Shown here: positions 11,831-23,854 of the stretch, piece by piece
How positions within the stretch are numbered: the stretch's first letter is position 1
Layout: each line of letters opens with the position of its first letter
NCBI RefSeq assembly: GCF_003573695.1
Contig: NC_039359.1
Location: 90,376,566-90,440,565, forward strand
From: Papaver somniferum
Lineage: Eukaryota > Streptophyta > Magnoliopsida > Ranunculales > Papaveraceae
DNA: 64,000 nucleotides
Direction: 5' to 3'
Program-made: the position numbers and the translations under genes
The notes under the pieces: generated by a model
Told to the model about the DNA's origin: nothing
The model's database searches: none
The model's input: only the letters and a program-made list of their open reading frames with translations

Positions 11831-11838
11831 ACTGCATA

Positions 11839-12489
11839 CCGGTAAATTAATACTTTTCTAAAGTATCTTGTTATAAGGGCGGTATGGTTTATTAGAGGGA
11901 CGGCAGTGTGATAATAGTGTCCCTCTAGTTGGTTAGGAGGTGTCCAAATGGTTTTGTAATTTGTCTAGATTATTTTTCCCATGTTTTAACCTAAATCAAT
12001 GCTAAATTGAAAATCTGTTTTCTTTCTTCTTCTCTTCTCCTCCCATCAACCGTAACCTCCATTAAAACTCAAAATTTCATCGTCCTCGATTAATCAGCGA
12101 TTCAAAAATTAATCAAGTATAATGACTTTATGAGGTATGTTATGAAAAACCCAGTTAGGGTTTAGTTTATTTTGTTCGGTTTAAGTTTAATTTCTATCAG
12201 AAATTAGGGTTTTAGGTGAAAATTGAAATTTAAATTTCTGGGTTTATGTGAGTTACGGTTGATTTTAACTCTGTTACGAACCGTAACTGGAGAATTTGAT
12301 GTTGTTACGGTTGGTAATAGTTCAATTACCAACCATATGTTCTTATATCTGAGAATTTTTTCAGTTACGGTTGGTAACCATTTTTATTTACCAACCGTAA
12401 CTGGTTTTACAATTGGGTTTTCCCCAAATTTAACCAGTTACGGTTGGTAGTTCATCTTTTACGAACCGTAACTATGAATTACGGTTGGT
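11839..12489 (+). mobile_element. Left part of the Mutator-like element, end of unit A
   Basis: It follows the LINE A-run and the 10-mer aaactgcata (11829-11838). It carries the left terminal sequence GTTATAAGGGCGGTATGG and TTTATTAGAGGGACGGCA, the AT-rich leader and the TTACGGTTGGTAA motif pairs. It is cut at 12489, where the next unit's LINE begins. Confidence 0.75.
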
Positions 12490-14541
12490 AATTTTTTCAG
12501 ATGATTGAGCAATGTGTTGGTACTATCTCTACTTGTATCATGCTAAATGGTTCTCCAGGTGATGTTTTCTCTCCTCAAAGAGGACTCAGACAAGGATATC
12601 CCTTGTCTCCTTATCTGTTTATTCTTTGTATGAAAACTTTCTCTAGGTCCTTACTTCAAGCTGAACATAATAATCTGATTCATTATATCAAAATAAATGA
12701 GTATTGTCCTGCAATTTCTCACTTGTTTTTTGCAGATGACTGTCTGATATTTGCAAAAGCATATAATAAAGAAGCTAGGAACCTTATGAACATCATTGAT
12801 AAATTTAGCACCTTCTCTGGTCAGTCTATCAATTATCAAAAATCAGGTATTGCATTTAGCAAGGGTGTGCCTAATCAGCTAAAAAATGAGATCTCTAACA
12901 TCCTTAATATTAAGAAATTAGCTATAAATGATAACTACTTGGGTGTTCCCTTACTGTTACAGAGAAACAAAACCCAGTCTTTTAGGCCTCTTTTAGACAT
13001 GTATGGAGATAGATTATCTTGTTGGCAAACCAAATTCCTAAATTATCCTGGTAGAACTGTCCTGGTCCAATCTGTGCTTAGTAGTCTCCCCTCTCACCAT
13101 TTGTCTGTGTTCCCTATTCCTAAAACCATTACAGATAAGATGGATTTTATCCAAATGAGATTTTGGTGGAACAAGAAACAAGGAAAAAAAGGTTGTTATT
13201 TCAAAAAAATGGAAAGGAATAGCTCAGCCTAGAGATTTGGGTGTTTTGAACATTAAACAATCTGAGATTATGAACTTAACTTTACTTGCTAAACTGGCTT
13301 GGAGATTACTCCACTCTCAATATGCTTTATGGTTTAAAATTATGAAAAGGAAATATTTTCCTCTGTCTAATACTCTTAATGATTCTCTTTCTGTGCATGG
13401 TTCTTGGATTTGGAATGGTATTTGTAGGGGTATAAAAATCATTAAGAAATATGTTGTGTGGGATGTTGGAGATGGCTCTGATATTCAAATATGGAAACAT
13501 ATATGGATACCCTCTATTTCTAGCAATGTTCCAAGTCATTTTAGCTCCACTAATATGATAACTGTTTCCCAACTTATTGATGATGATACTAAGTCCTGGA
13601 ATTTACAGACTCTAAATGCTCTATTTGATAATCATACTGTGAATGCCATTATTAGTATCAGGATTCCATTTAGTGGAAAGGACTGTCTTAGATGGTAACC
13701 TAATGGGAGTTTTTCTGTGAAATCAACTTATAGTAGAAATCAAGAAGAAGGAATTAGTAACACTGTCCCTATCTCCTGGAAACATTTCTGGAAAACAAGA
13801 CTCCCTAAAAATGTCCTCCATTTCCTGTGGAGATGTTTACAGCACTGTCTCCCCCTAGGAGTAAATCTGTCTAGACACTGTAACAATGTGAAATCTAGTT
13901 GTCCTTTCTGTAGCCAACACATTGAAAGCATGAAACATTTATTCATTGATTGTACTTTCTCTAGGATTGTGTGGAGTTCTGCTAACCCTTCTCTCATGAG
14001 TACTATCAGTAATGTGGTTTCGTTTCAGGATTGGATAATCTCTCTATTCCAGGTAAGTAATACAACTAATAATGATATTGTTCTTCAATTGTCTGCTTTT
14101 ATTATGTGGCACATCTGGAAATGTAGGTGTAAGAAGGTTTTTGAGGCCTATCAAGAAACCCAAAGTGAAGTAGTTTACTTGATCAAGTCAGAATATAGTA
14201 CATGGAACAATTTTCTTAGTACTAATTCTACTCCTGTTGTTTCAAATATAAGACCAGCTATGTCAAGATGGAAAAAGCCTGATAATCCCTATATGAAAAT
14301 CAATTGGGATGCCGCATTTGATGAAGTAACTAAAAATGTAGGCATTGGACTAATCAGTAGGTCTTTTGCAGGTGTCACAGATGGAGCTAGATACTGCAGG
14401 GATAAAGCATTAGACCCAGAACAGGCTGAAGCAAAGGCGCAACTCGATGCTGCATTGTGGGGTGGATCAAAAGGATACCAGAATGTGCACTTGGAGGGAG
14501 TCTGCTTAAATGTTGTTAATGCTTTAAATGGTAGTTTAGAT
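12490..14541 (+). pseudogene. LINE reverse transcriptase, zf-RVT and RNase H remnant, unit B
   Basis: Second copy of 483-2530. The first 240 codons are open from MIEQCVGTIS through the FADD box because the deletion of unit A near 680 is absent. The frame breaks at ~13185, where 'aagaaacaagg' has one base more than unit A's 'aagaacaagg'. The TAA after GKDCLRW (~13696) is shared with unit A and so predates the duplication. From ~13717 the zf-RVT and RNase H part is open to 14544, unlike unit A. The hAT element cuts it at 14541. Confidence 0.9.
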
Positions 14542-15528
14542 TAGGGCTGAACAACGGGTAGGGTGGGTAGGATATGGCCCATTTCTCCACCCTACCCGTT
14601 GAATGGCGGGTAAGAAAAAGTTACCCGCCACCCTACCCGCCATTAAACAGGTAAGACCCTACCCTGCCCATTTAATAGCGGGTCGGATGACGGGTATAAT
14701 CGTCTTTTTTTCCTTTTTGGTCTGGCTTGATTATGTACAATAAAACTTCAAAATGAAGAAAAATCTTGCACGAAAGCTAGTCTAGCTAAATATGTACCCA
14801 ATGGTACTGCCAATCTAACTAGGTAAAAATGAATAAACAAAAGCATCCTGCTAGGCACAAAGCCATTTGTACTCTCAAGAAACAAGAGTTCTATTCTGTT
14901 CAGAAGCGACCATGAATCCCATCATAACTCCATGTTCTTCACGTAACTTTGTTCTTCATATAACAGTATCATCACCAAAAGCTCTTCATATGAAATTCTT
15001 CTTCAATCATCATCTACGATGATGGAATCACCAAATAAATCTGCATAACAACAAATAAAGTGAGAACAATAAACAGAAAAAAGACATTAAATTGGAAAAT
15101 TAGGAGAAAGGGAATGATTTTCTTGTAAAATGTAGATTTATTCTCATTACAAAAATAGCAAGTTGACATCATTACTTAATATTCTTATTGTCCTACAGAG
15201 TCATATTTAACTAATATAATTAGAGAACTAAACCAAGTAAGTGTTATGCAGTGAGCATGAAGCTAGTAGAACTGGACCATAGTAGATGTTGACATCATTA
15301 CTATAGTCAATGGTTCTAATTATACTTCAAGTCCTTGATGAAACTTCCTCTTGGCAGAGAATAACATATTGAATACTGGAAGTTGACTTCATTTCTTCCT
15401 CCTCGGGACTAATCTATTTTACTATGTAGGATGTCCCGATCTAATAGTGGGTCATCCAAATCGGTATCAAAGATATACAATGAGAACAACTACTGATCTT
15501 GATTTGTGTTTTTCTTATATATAATTTG

Positions 15529-15564
<36 letters not shown>

Positions 15565-17478
15565 ACACTAAGCCTGCACAACTAAACCATGTTTAGTGAC
15601 TTTTCCTGATGTGAAGACCAGTCTCAAAAGAAATAGAATGACATCAATATTCTTCAAACATGGAAGCTATCATAGCAGGACTTTGTAAATAAATGTACTC
15701 ATGGGAATGAAGATTAAAAAGGTAAGAAGAACAAGACAACTTTACATTTTCAAGAAGAAACAAAAACAAAAAAATCACAGATGATTAATTAAAATACTAA
15801 TGCCCCATGGACAAGCACTACATTGGATAAGGTACACAAAGAACAATGTGCTTAAACAGTGTAAATGGGGGGGGGGGAGTTTTACTACTCGCAAAGGACA
15901 GCAGAACGACGCTACCTAAAATTCTAAGTCAAAAACTGATTCCAATTCGTTGCTACTACAAAACTAAGTTAAAAGCATATCCTGATCATAGACCATGTTT
16001 TCTAATTACTCAAACTTTCTGGCTTCTACATTGCAATTAAATGACTTTCCCAAAAAAACACGCCATCAAATTGAATATCAAAATGGAAACTCTGGGTAAA
16101 TATCAATCATTCAGTTGTCTATACCAATTCATCAGTTCATTCGTATGAGCAAGCCAAAGCAATTATTTATAAAACTTAAACTTGTGCTTATGTACGTTGC
16201 AGGGAAATCGAGTTCATGTGTCATCTAGGGTGGTGAGTGACATACCTCTATTGTCTTTATATACCTCTACTCCTTCAAAAGACAACAACCTACAAATACA
16301 AACTACTTGTAACACATTCAGTCTTACAACATATTTTTCCCTTGCAGAATTATAACAAGTTATCATGCGTTGCATTAGGAGGATTGACAGCAGAGTGCCT
16401 TTCATTCTGATACTCTGAAGGAATCTTTAACGATGTGGAACAGATAGAAACATTATTCAAATCTTTGGGTTTCACATGGGCTGAAACGGATCTTCAAATT
16501 AAATGGTATGTATTGAATACTCTTTCAATGTTAAGTCGGCATTACAATAAAACACTAAAAACTAGCATCTGCTATGCCTTATGGAAATGATATTTACCTC
16601 AGCAGTCAATTTTCTTCCATTCTTCTTTTCGCTTTGTTCTTCCAGATAAGTTCTTTTTGCTGCTGCTGCTGCTGCGATCAACAATTGAATGAAAAAAATT
16701 CTTAGTTCTTTCTAGAAACCACTAAAAATTGCAAGACAACTCTTAATTAGTTTTAGCTGAAACGAAACGACATCTACTCTTTCAATCTAAACAAGAAGTA
16801 GCTGATAATTGAACAAACCTTAAAATAGGGTGTATGAACAAAGAGTAAAATCATGAGAACGAGTTAATGATTCAAAATACTCCGTCTTCCCTTTCGAAAA
16901 TCAAACATGCAGATTATGAAATTAGTAGATAAATCAATCGAAATTCTCACAAGTTCACAACAAAATCAAACCTCAATTTACTCGTTAGGTGGAGACGGAG
17001 CTGAGTTTTAAGACGACTTTTGATGAAGATGGTATTGTTAGAAGAAAGAGTTTCGTTGAAAATTTCAATTGAGTGATTCTCCTGCTATATTTGGAGCAGA
17101 GTTTGATTTGGTAACAGGGAGAAAGGATTTCGACTTTGCTTCGATTTGGTTTTGAATCTTTTGATTTGGAAAAGAAAAGAGATATGGAAGTGAAAAAACC
17201 AACCTCACTTTTTACTCATGATATGTTTCAAAATTACGAACAAAATAGGCATGAGATGAAAACAATGCGAGGGTTACTCGGTCATTTGAGTATATTCGCG
17301 GGTAGGCGGGTAGGAAAGGATAATTTCGGGTTTCACCCGTCACCCTATCTATTTAATAGCGGGTAAGAAATCTCTAACCGTCGCCCTACCCGTTCAATGG
17401 CGGGTAGGATATGATACGGTTAAATCAGTGATAAGTAGGATAGAAATAACAGATATGGGTAGGGTATGTGCATCCCTA
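14542..17478. mobile_element. Non-autonomous hAT-type transposon in the LINE, unit B
   Basis: Copy of 2531-5468 with the same termini and perfect gtttagat duplications (14534-14541 and 17479-17486). The internal CTTT microsatellite (15528-15563) is longer, and there are small indels around 15065, 15735, 16560 and 16755-16810. No transposase. Confidence 0.88.
16203..16598 (+). pseudogene. Captured host-gene exons inside the hAT element, unit B
   Basis: Copy of 4185-4580 with the same acceptor and donor-like sites. An extra A near 16560 shifts the frame after TLSMLSRHYNKTLK, which unit A does not have. Confidence 0.48.
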
Positions 17479-17486
17479 GTTTAGAT

Positions 17487-17558
17487 GGAATAAAGTGGAC
17501 CACAAGAACCTTAATTACTGACTGTGGCATTATTTTGAACTCTTTTCTCAGTTAGAAA
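17487..17558 (+). pseudogene. LINE RNase H, middle piece, unit B
   Basis: Identical in layout to 5477-5548: GIKWTTRTLITDCG between the two insertions. Confidence 0.8.
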
Positions 17559-17739
17559 CAGGACCGTCGCTGAGCATAGGCCAACTAGGCGACATCCTAG
17601 GGCCCCCAAATCATAGGGGCCCCAAAATCCTATCTGTTTCCCATTAAGTAATCGACTTTTTTGTTCATTCTTTCCCTTTTTTATCTTTATGATATGATTT
17701 CCCATCTAGTTCACTATAATGTTTCTATGTCCTTATACT

Positions 17740-18096
17740 CAGGGGCGGAGCTGAGTGAGGACTAGGGAGGACAACTACAATGTGACTATTTTAGGCTTAG
17801 AAATTTTAGGATTTTCATAATTGTCTCTCTGGATTTTACAAATTTACTATAATATGCTTCATTTGTGTAACTATTTGCATACATTTTAAAGTTTCCTATA
17901 ATAAATTCTAGCACTAGGCTTACATACTATAAGGTTCTATGAAGTATTGATTATATTTTGTGGAGTCTTGAAGTAAGTTTTGTTCCTTTTATCGCAAAAG
18001 ACCCTAAAGTTTTCGGGCGGCTTCCGACCGCCATTAGTGTTATCTTCCCTTTTATATATTTGTCCCCCCAAGTTGGAAAGTCTGGATCCGCCACTG
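17740..18096. mobile_element. hAT-type MITE (CAGGGGCGGAG termini), unit B
   Basis: Second copy of 5730-6086, same termini and imperfect flanking duplication. Confidence 0.65.
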
Positions 18097-18697
18097 CTTA
18101 TCTATCTTACAAAAACAAATAATTTTTGTCAAATCCGACGGTTACAATTGGGATTTTTATTGCGACACAGCCACCATTTGCTCTCAAAGTCTCCCGGATT
18201 CGAAAGACAAATCATGGCCGAAAATGAAGCCGCCTTTTAAGCCCTCATCCAACGTTCCATAATTTTTCATGCGCTTAAATTTCTCTTCCGTTACAAATCC
18301 TCATCGCACCAATAAATTAGGGTTTTCTTCTCAAACCCATTTCGCTCTTTGGACTTTATCTCCTCATGCAGCCAAGCTAACGAAATTTCAGGGCGAATAT
18401 TCTCTAATCGTTTGGCCGTTATAGAAACCATTAACAACAACATTATTATTTGCTCTATTCAATCCTATTTACCCCTAATTAATAAATTTGATGCGTTACG
18501 TTTCTCTATTTCTTCAAGACTACTAAGTGAGTAGTAGCTTAGTTTGAATTAATTTATCTTTAATTTTTTATTTGATCAGTTTTTATTTTTATTTTTATCG
18601 GAATTCTGCTTCTTCCATATTTTCAAATTCTTGAACCTGCCTATATTTGGATTCGTATCATTTTGATATTTCATTGTGGCCGACTTTTTCGATGCAT

Positions 18698-18800
18698 ATC
18701 ATCTGTATATGTTCTTTCAGTTGTAGATCAATTGTATTGTAATCATTTTTATTTAGATTCCTGCCTATGTTTTGACCACTGAAAGAACATATACAAATGA
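18698..18800. repeat. Fold-back hairpin, 24-bp stem, unit B
   Basis: Copy of 6689-6792, with the stem conserved including its single mismatch. Confidence 0.8.
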
Positions 18801-20322
18801 TGTTGTACCATAGAAAATCATCTGGAAGTTCGATCTGTCGCTAAGCCTTGGTGGAATATATTCCCCGAACAAGTTCACAATTCTTGGTGAGAAAATATCT
18901 TTAGCCCTGCTATCACTTCTCTGTTATTCCAATTGCGAATCCTAAGCATTTTGATGGCATCGGTTTCAATTTAGTCTCTTGGTTAACTTGATGTCACAGC
19001 AGTTTCATTTTCTTGGGGATCAATGATTCAATAAAAATGAAGCTCTAATTTCTTCTTAACCCAGGTATATATGACTCTGTATTTTTCAGTTGAGAGAATA
19101 TTTCTAGATTTGAAAGCACGTGTGATCCCGAAGCAAGTTCATCATAGATTTATGATCTTTAAAAACTGAGCTTGATAGCATTACAGTTCCATGGTGGGAA
19201 GAGCTTCCTACACATTGGGTAATCGGATTTATGTTTCTTAGCTTATTTTTGTGTAATATGTATTGATTTAGTAAATAGAATTTGTGATTTGAGAAATGAA
19301 TTTTTTTTTTTTTTTGTTTCTTGGGGATTGGCAGGTAAATGTAAGCATTGCTATCTTTCCCATGTCGACGAAGTATAATGACGGTTCTCTTCCACTGTTG
19401 TATTAACTAATTCATCTTTTTTTCCGAGTTCACCTTTTCACATAGGTTAAATCTAAGTTTGTGGGCATCTAATTCTATATCAATCAATTGTAGTAAGTAG
19501 AATGGCTCTTCACTGGGAATTGTATTTACGAAGCGCAAAATTTCAAATTTGTACTAAGCTGTTAATGTCTTTTTGGTGCTATCATTTTACATATGGAGAA
19601 TGGTAGACTGGTAGTATGACCATTGCCGTATTTGGAAATGTAATTTGCGTCTTCCAAAAGGAATTAAATTTGTAGGGTAATTTTGTTACGGTAGATTGTC
19701 TTGCAAAAAACCTTGAAACTAATGCTTATGGTAAAGAAATTTTCTTAGAGTTTTGTTTTTTTGGATCTTTAAATTTGTAGCTCTGCTAAAACAGCTCAGA
19801 ATCTGCCAAAAATATGAATGCATACACTCAAATTAGGATCACAGTTCACATATTATTATGTGAAGTATATGTTTATTGTCGGCTTGATCTCCCGTAAAAT
19901 GGCATGGAGCATATATCAGTTATAATTGATCACTGTCCTAATTTAATTCAATAACAATTTAATGAAGATTTTTGATGACTTTGTGCGACTTCATGCCCTG
20001 TGAAAAATTAGAGAATCATATTCAAGAGAAAGTTCTTCATGCATTGGTTGCTTTTCATTTGAAACTACTTCTGTTTTACCATTTCACTGATGAGCTATTT
20101 TGCATGTAGGAGGATCCTACTTCGAACCACTTTTGTGGAATTTGTATTTCTTCACGGTACAGAGACACAAGTTATTTATTAAGACTTTATAAAAATTGAA
20201 ATATCCTGCTTGACTCGGTATGTAACTCCTCAATAATGTAAAGTCAACTGTCACACCTATGGTGATACTTTTGTGTTTTGATTCGTATTATGATTTCTCT
20301 ATGTCAATGTTAAAATTCACAG

Positions 20323-20424
20323 ACTTACAACGCAAAGCGTTTTGATTTTGGATTAGCAAAAGGTGGTCCTATTGCCAATTTCTCTACAGCAAGAGAGAGT
20401 ACTGGCTTTGACAAACAATTTTGA
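20323..20424 (+). pseudogene. RLCK fragment around the DFG motif, unit B
   Basis: Copy of 8318-8419 reading TYNAKRFDFGLAKGGP to the same TGA. Confidence 0.5.
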
Positions 20425-20769
20425 AGGTCCGTCGGACAAAAAATACGACATATAAGTATTCATACATAATCCCAATGCCATCCATGATTTTAAGTACACT
20501 TGCATATAAATAATCTAAAACTACTATATTCCGTTTGGTTATGCAGCACTGAGTTGCTATGATGAAGCAGAATTACAACAGCACGTGACAAATCTGCTGC
20601 AGTAGTAGAAGCTACAACAATTAGATATGTCCTCGGTTCCTCTTGCTACCGGGCATTCGAATGAAATTTCTAACAACGATACACCTTTAAGATTTTGACA
20701 ATGGCATACAACAATATATGACAAGTATCATGTTAAGATGAAAGCTAGATCTTATATTGTATCGATTCA

Positions 20770-20798
20770 TCCCACAATTCTGTTGTAGAATTGTGGGA
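20770..20798. repeat. Short perfect hairpin, unit B
   Basis: Copy of 8763-8791: TCCCACAATTCT and AGAATTGTGGGA around a 5-nt loop. Confidence 0.8.
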
Positions 20799-21752
20799 AC
20801 ACTGTGATTAACAATTCACAATCTAAAGGACCTGAGATGTTATGTGTGAATCTACTGTTGTCTTGAATTGGTGCCGGAAGTTATAGACTTTGTTTGAGGT
20901 GGCATTTTCAACTCGATAAATAAGACTTAGCCCTTCCTGTGCATTTTCTGTGAAATACTCCAGTATTAGTATGGCACTACAAACCTATGATCACACGAAA
21001 ATGCTCGGGCTAAATTTTAAAATAGAATCGACCTTTAGTCATGGTAACTATGATAATATCTAATAGAGTATATAAAATGTGCAGTATGTCGTGGATCAGT
21101 TTAGTATGTAATTTACCATTTTGTATAATCAATGAAGCCCACTTTCCCAAGGCTGCTAACGAGGGTATCATTTTTCTTGGATGTACCAATCCAAAGGCAA
21201 ATGCTTTTCCATCCTATATGCATATCGGTATACCCAAACAAAACGGTACCCCATTAGCAGTCTTGATAATTATTTTCCCGTCATGAATCATGACTAAAAC
21301 TTATCAATTTGAAAATTTTACAACCATAACTGTTACCGATCGTTCGGTTTCACCATTTTCGATTCACCTAGGGCACCTTAAAAGCCCACATACACTACCA
21401 ACAAGAAACCCCAGAACTTTGGTATTGATGAGAAGAGCAGAAAAAAGATACTTGATTACGACAATATACCAAGTTTTGAAGGGAATCCAAGATGAATTGG
21501 ATACCCTCATATTTTGTTCCCAAAGGAAAGCCACTGATTAAGCTAAACAAAAAAACAAAAATCAGAACACGGGGATTTTAAATAAAGTATAGGTGGGACG
21601 ACAAAGTTACAAAATCGGAGAATAAACACATTGTGAAACAGGCTGGAGATACCAGTTTGCATGAACAAAAAGTGATGTAAGTTTTCAAAACCCTTCTTTG
21701 ATTTAAATAGCTGTAATCATCTTCAGTGAAATCAAAGCGTATGTAATATCAG

Positions 21753-21926
21753 CAGTGCCGGAAGCAGGATTGAAAATCTAGGTGGGCTAAATCAATATAT
21801 TAGGCTAAAAATCAAATTTTAGAGTGGGCTAAAAAAAATTCCAACCAAATTTGCCTTTCAAAATATAAAAAATGGGTTGTATTTAGAATTTTTGGGATGG
21901 CTGGAGCACCCCCAATTCCGTCACTG
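21753..21926. mobile_element. hAT-type MITE with perfect 8-bp target duplication, unit B
   Basis: Copy of 9745-9913 with small internal indels. The aatatcag duplications are intact (21745-21752 and 21927-21934). Confidence 0.85.
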
Positions 21927-23620
21927 AATATCAGTAACAACCAATGACTATTTTATCGCGTGGTATATGCAATGACCATTACTATAAAATGTGTGTCTCA
22001 GCTAAGGAAAGGACAATGAATGGCAGTGGATGTTCTGAAACTCATACAACCCAAATGTCCAAAAGGTGAGAAGGAAGTTAGCAGAAAACAAATAAGAAAT
22101 CGCCGCGACGACAAATATACAACCCTAATTTATGCAATGAACTACGATACTTACTCACACTTGGAAACCATCAACTGCTATGAGTGCAAACACAAAAATC
22201 TCTTGCCGAAATTTTGACCGGGACACCCTCCGGGAAGGTCTAAGTCAAAAGCCGACAAATCTATAGCCATACTGATCAAGGACGTTGAAGAATATAGTGA
22301 AGAAAATGAGATGACGATGTCCTCGAGAGAATATCCACGTTCCCGTGAGGATGAAAATGATGGAAAAGCCATGTTTCGTACATCACCTATATGCGTAACT
22401 AGTGATAATTCTTGGGGAAAAAATATGAAAGAATGAATTTGAGGCTTCAACAAAATCTTGCGACGAAAATGACATGGAAAATTATTGGAATGGATCACTG
22501 GATCATATGGATAATGAACACAAGACGATAATCAGCGATCAAGGAAGAATTTTGGGAGCGTATAATACATATATTGCTCATCTGGTGAAGATTCATGATA
22601 GTAGGTGACTACAACATATATTACTATAAAAGACTATAAATCTTTTGAAACCACCAAAAAAAAAAAATTAGATGGCATTAGGTTCAGTAATTACTCTCTT
22701 TATTACTTCTAATTTAAAATAAGTTTCTAATTATTTTACTTCGTACTGTGTATCAACGAGTTATTGATCGGCAACATTTTCATAATAGTGTTGCATGGAC
22801 ATATTGTATTACCAACAGATTAAATTTTTGGTCCCCATCTAAACTTAGGTGTGTTATCAATGCACAACACAGGAAAAAATTACCGGACCAATTAATACAT
22901 GCAACGAACAAACACCCGGGCCGTTACGGCACGGGTCATATCCTAATACTTACTACAATTTACAAGTGTTAGGGTTTCTCCTTCTATAATTAAAAAACAA
23001 GAACAAAGATTTTCGCCAATGAAATCAAAGTAAATTTTATCATTTGACTTTTGAATTCTTCTATGTGGATTCCACTTCCAAACTTTTAATTCAAAAATCC
23101 GCTGCCTCAAAAAAGAAAGAAATCAACAATTCAATTTAGTTGTTGTGTATGAATATGGTGCAAGTGCTTCAGAAAAAACAAAAGTTAAGTTAGGTGATCG
23201 GCAAACAACCAATTTTACAGTTTCTTATATCAACTTGAAAATTATCTAAGGCATAATATGGGTCCTGATATATTAACGGGCATGACTTATATGCAGAATA
23301 GAAACCTTTTGAAGAAATGTAAAAAAAATTGTTGATTACTTAAAAGATATGGAAAACTGCTATCTCAATGTATGTCATGCAAAATTTTATTGAACATTCT
23401 AGCAACAATTGGCTTGTCCAAACACAGTTTTGAAATTGATAGTGGATAAAGTTATTTTGTATGATTTCGATTCGAAAAGGACAGGAATATCGATCTTTGT
23501 AAGATAAGGTGTTTTTTCGATTTTTTTAGACATCTTTTCGGGGCCAATTTTATCATTTAATTATCAAAGGAGAGAAAAAAAAATTTGTCTTACAGAGGCC
23601 CCGTTTCTCTAACTTCCCCT

Positions 23621-23845
23621 AGAACTTCCATATAGTTTGCTACGACCCTGGATGGAAATTCACTCATGTGCCTAGGAGTGTAAACCATGTTGCACACAAA
23701 CTTGCAAAACATGGAATAGAGTCTCATTCTCTAGAGGAATGGTCTTCCCCTCTCCCTGCTTGGGTATTACCGTGTACCCAAATGGATGAATCTCTGTAAT
23801 TCTCCTCTTTTTTAATAAAATTTTCACCTTTCGTATTAGAAAAAA
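23621..23845 (+). pseudogene. LINE RNase H C-terminus and 3' end, unit B
   Basis: Copy of 11605-11830 with HVPRSVNHVAHKLAKHG, a stop, and an A-run tail that runs into the start of the MULE's flanking 10-mer. Confidence 0.85.
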
Positions 23846-23854
23846 AAACTGCAT

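Larger units (their letters stand above)
17559..23620. mobile_element. ~6-kb insertion in the LINE, unit B
   Basis: Copy of 5549-11604 with the same termini and contents. Differences are small, for example an extra TAG triplet after CTGCTGCAG at ~20600 and changes near 21080-21130 and 22430. The class is as tentative as for unit A. No transposase. Confidence 0.6.

Noticed and set aside
14542..17478. Transposase gene inside the hAT element
   Set aside because: No dimerisation domain or BED finger frame in either unit; the interior has only short frames.
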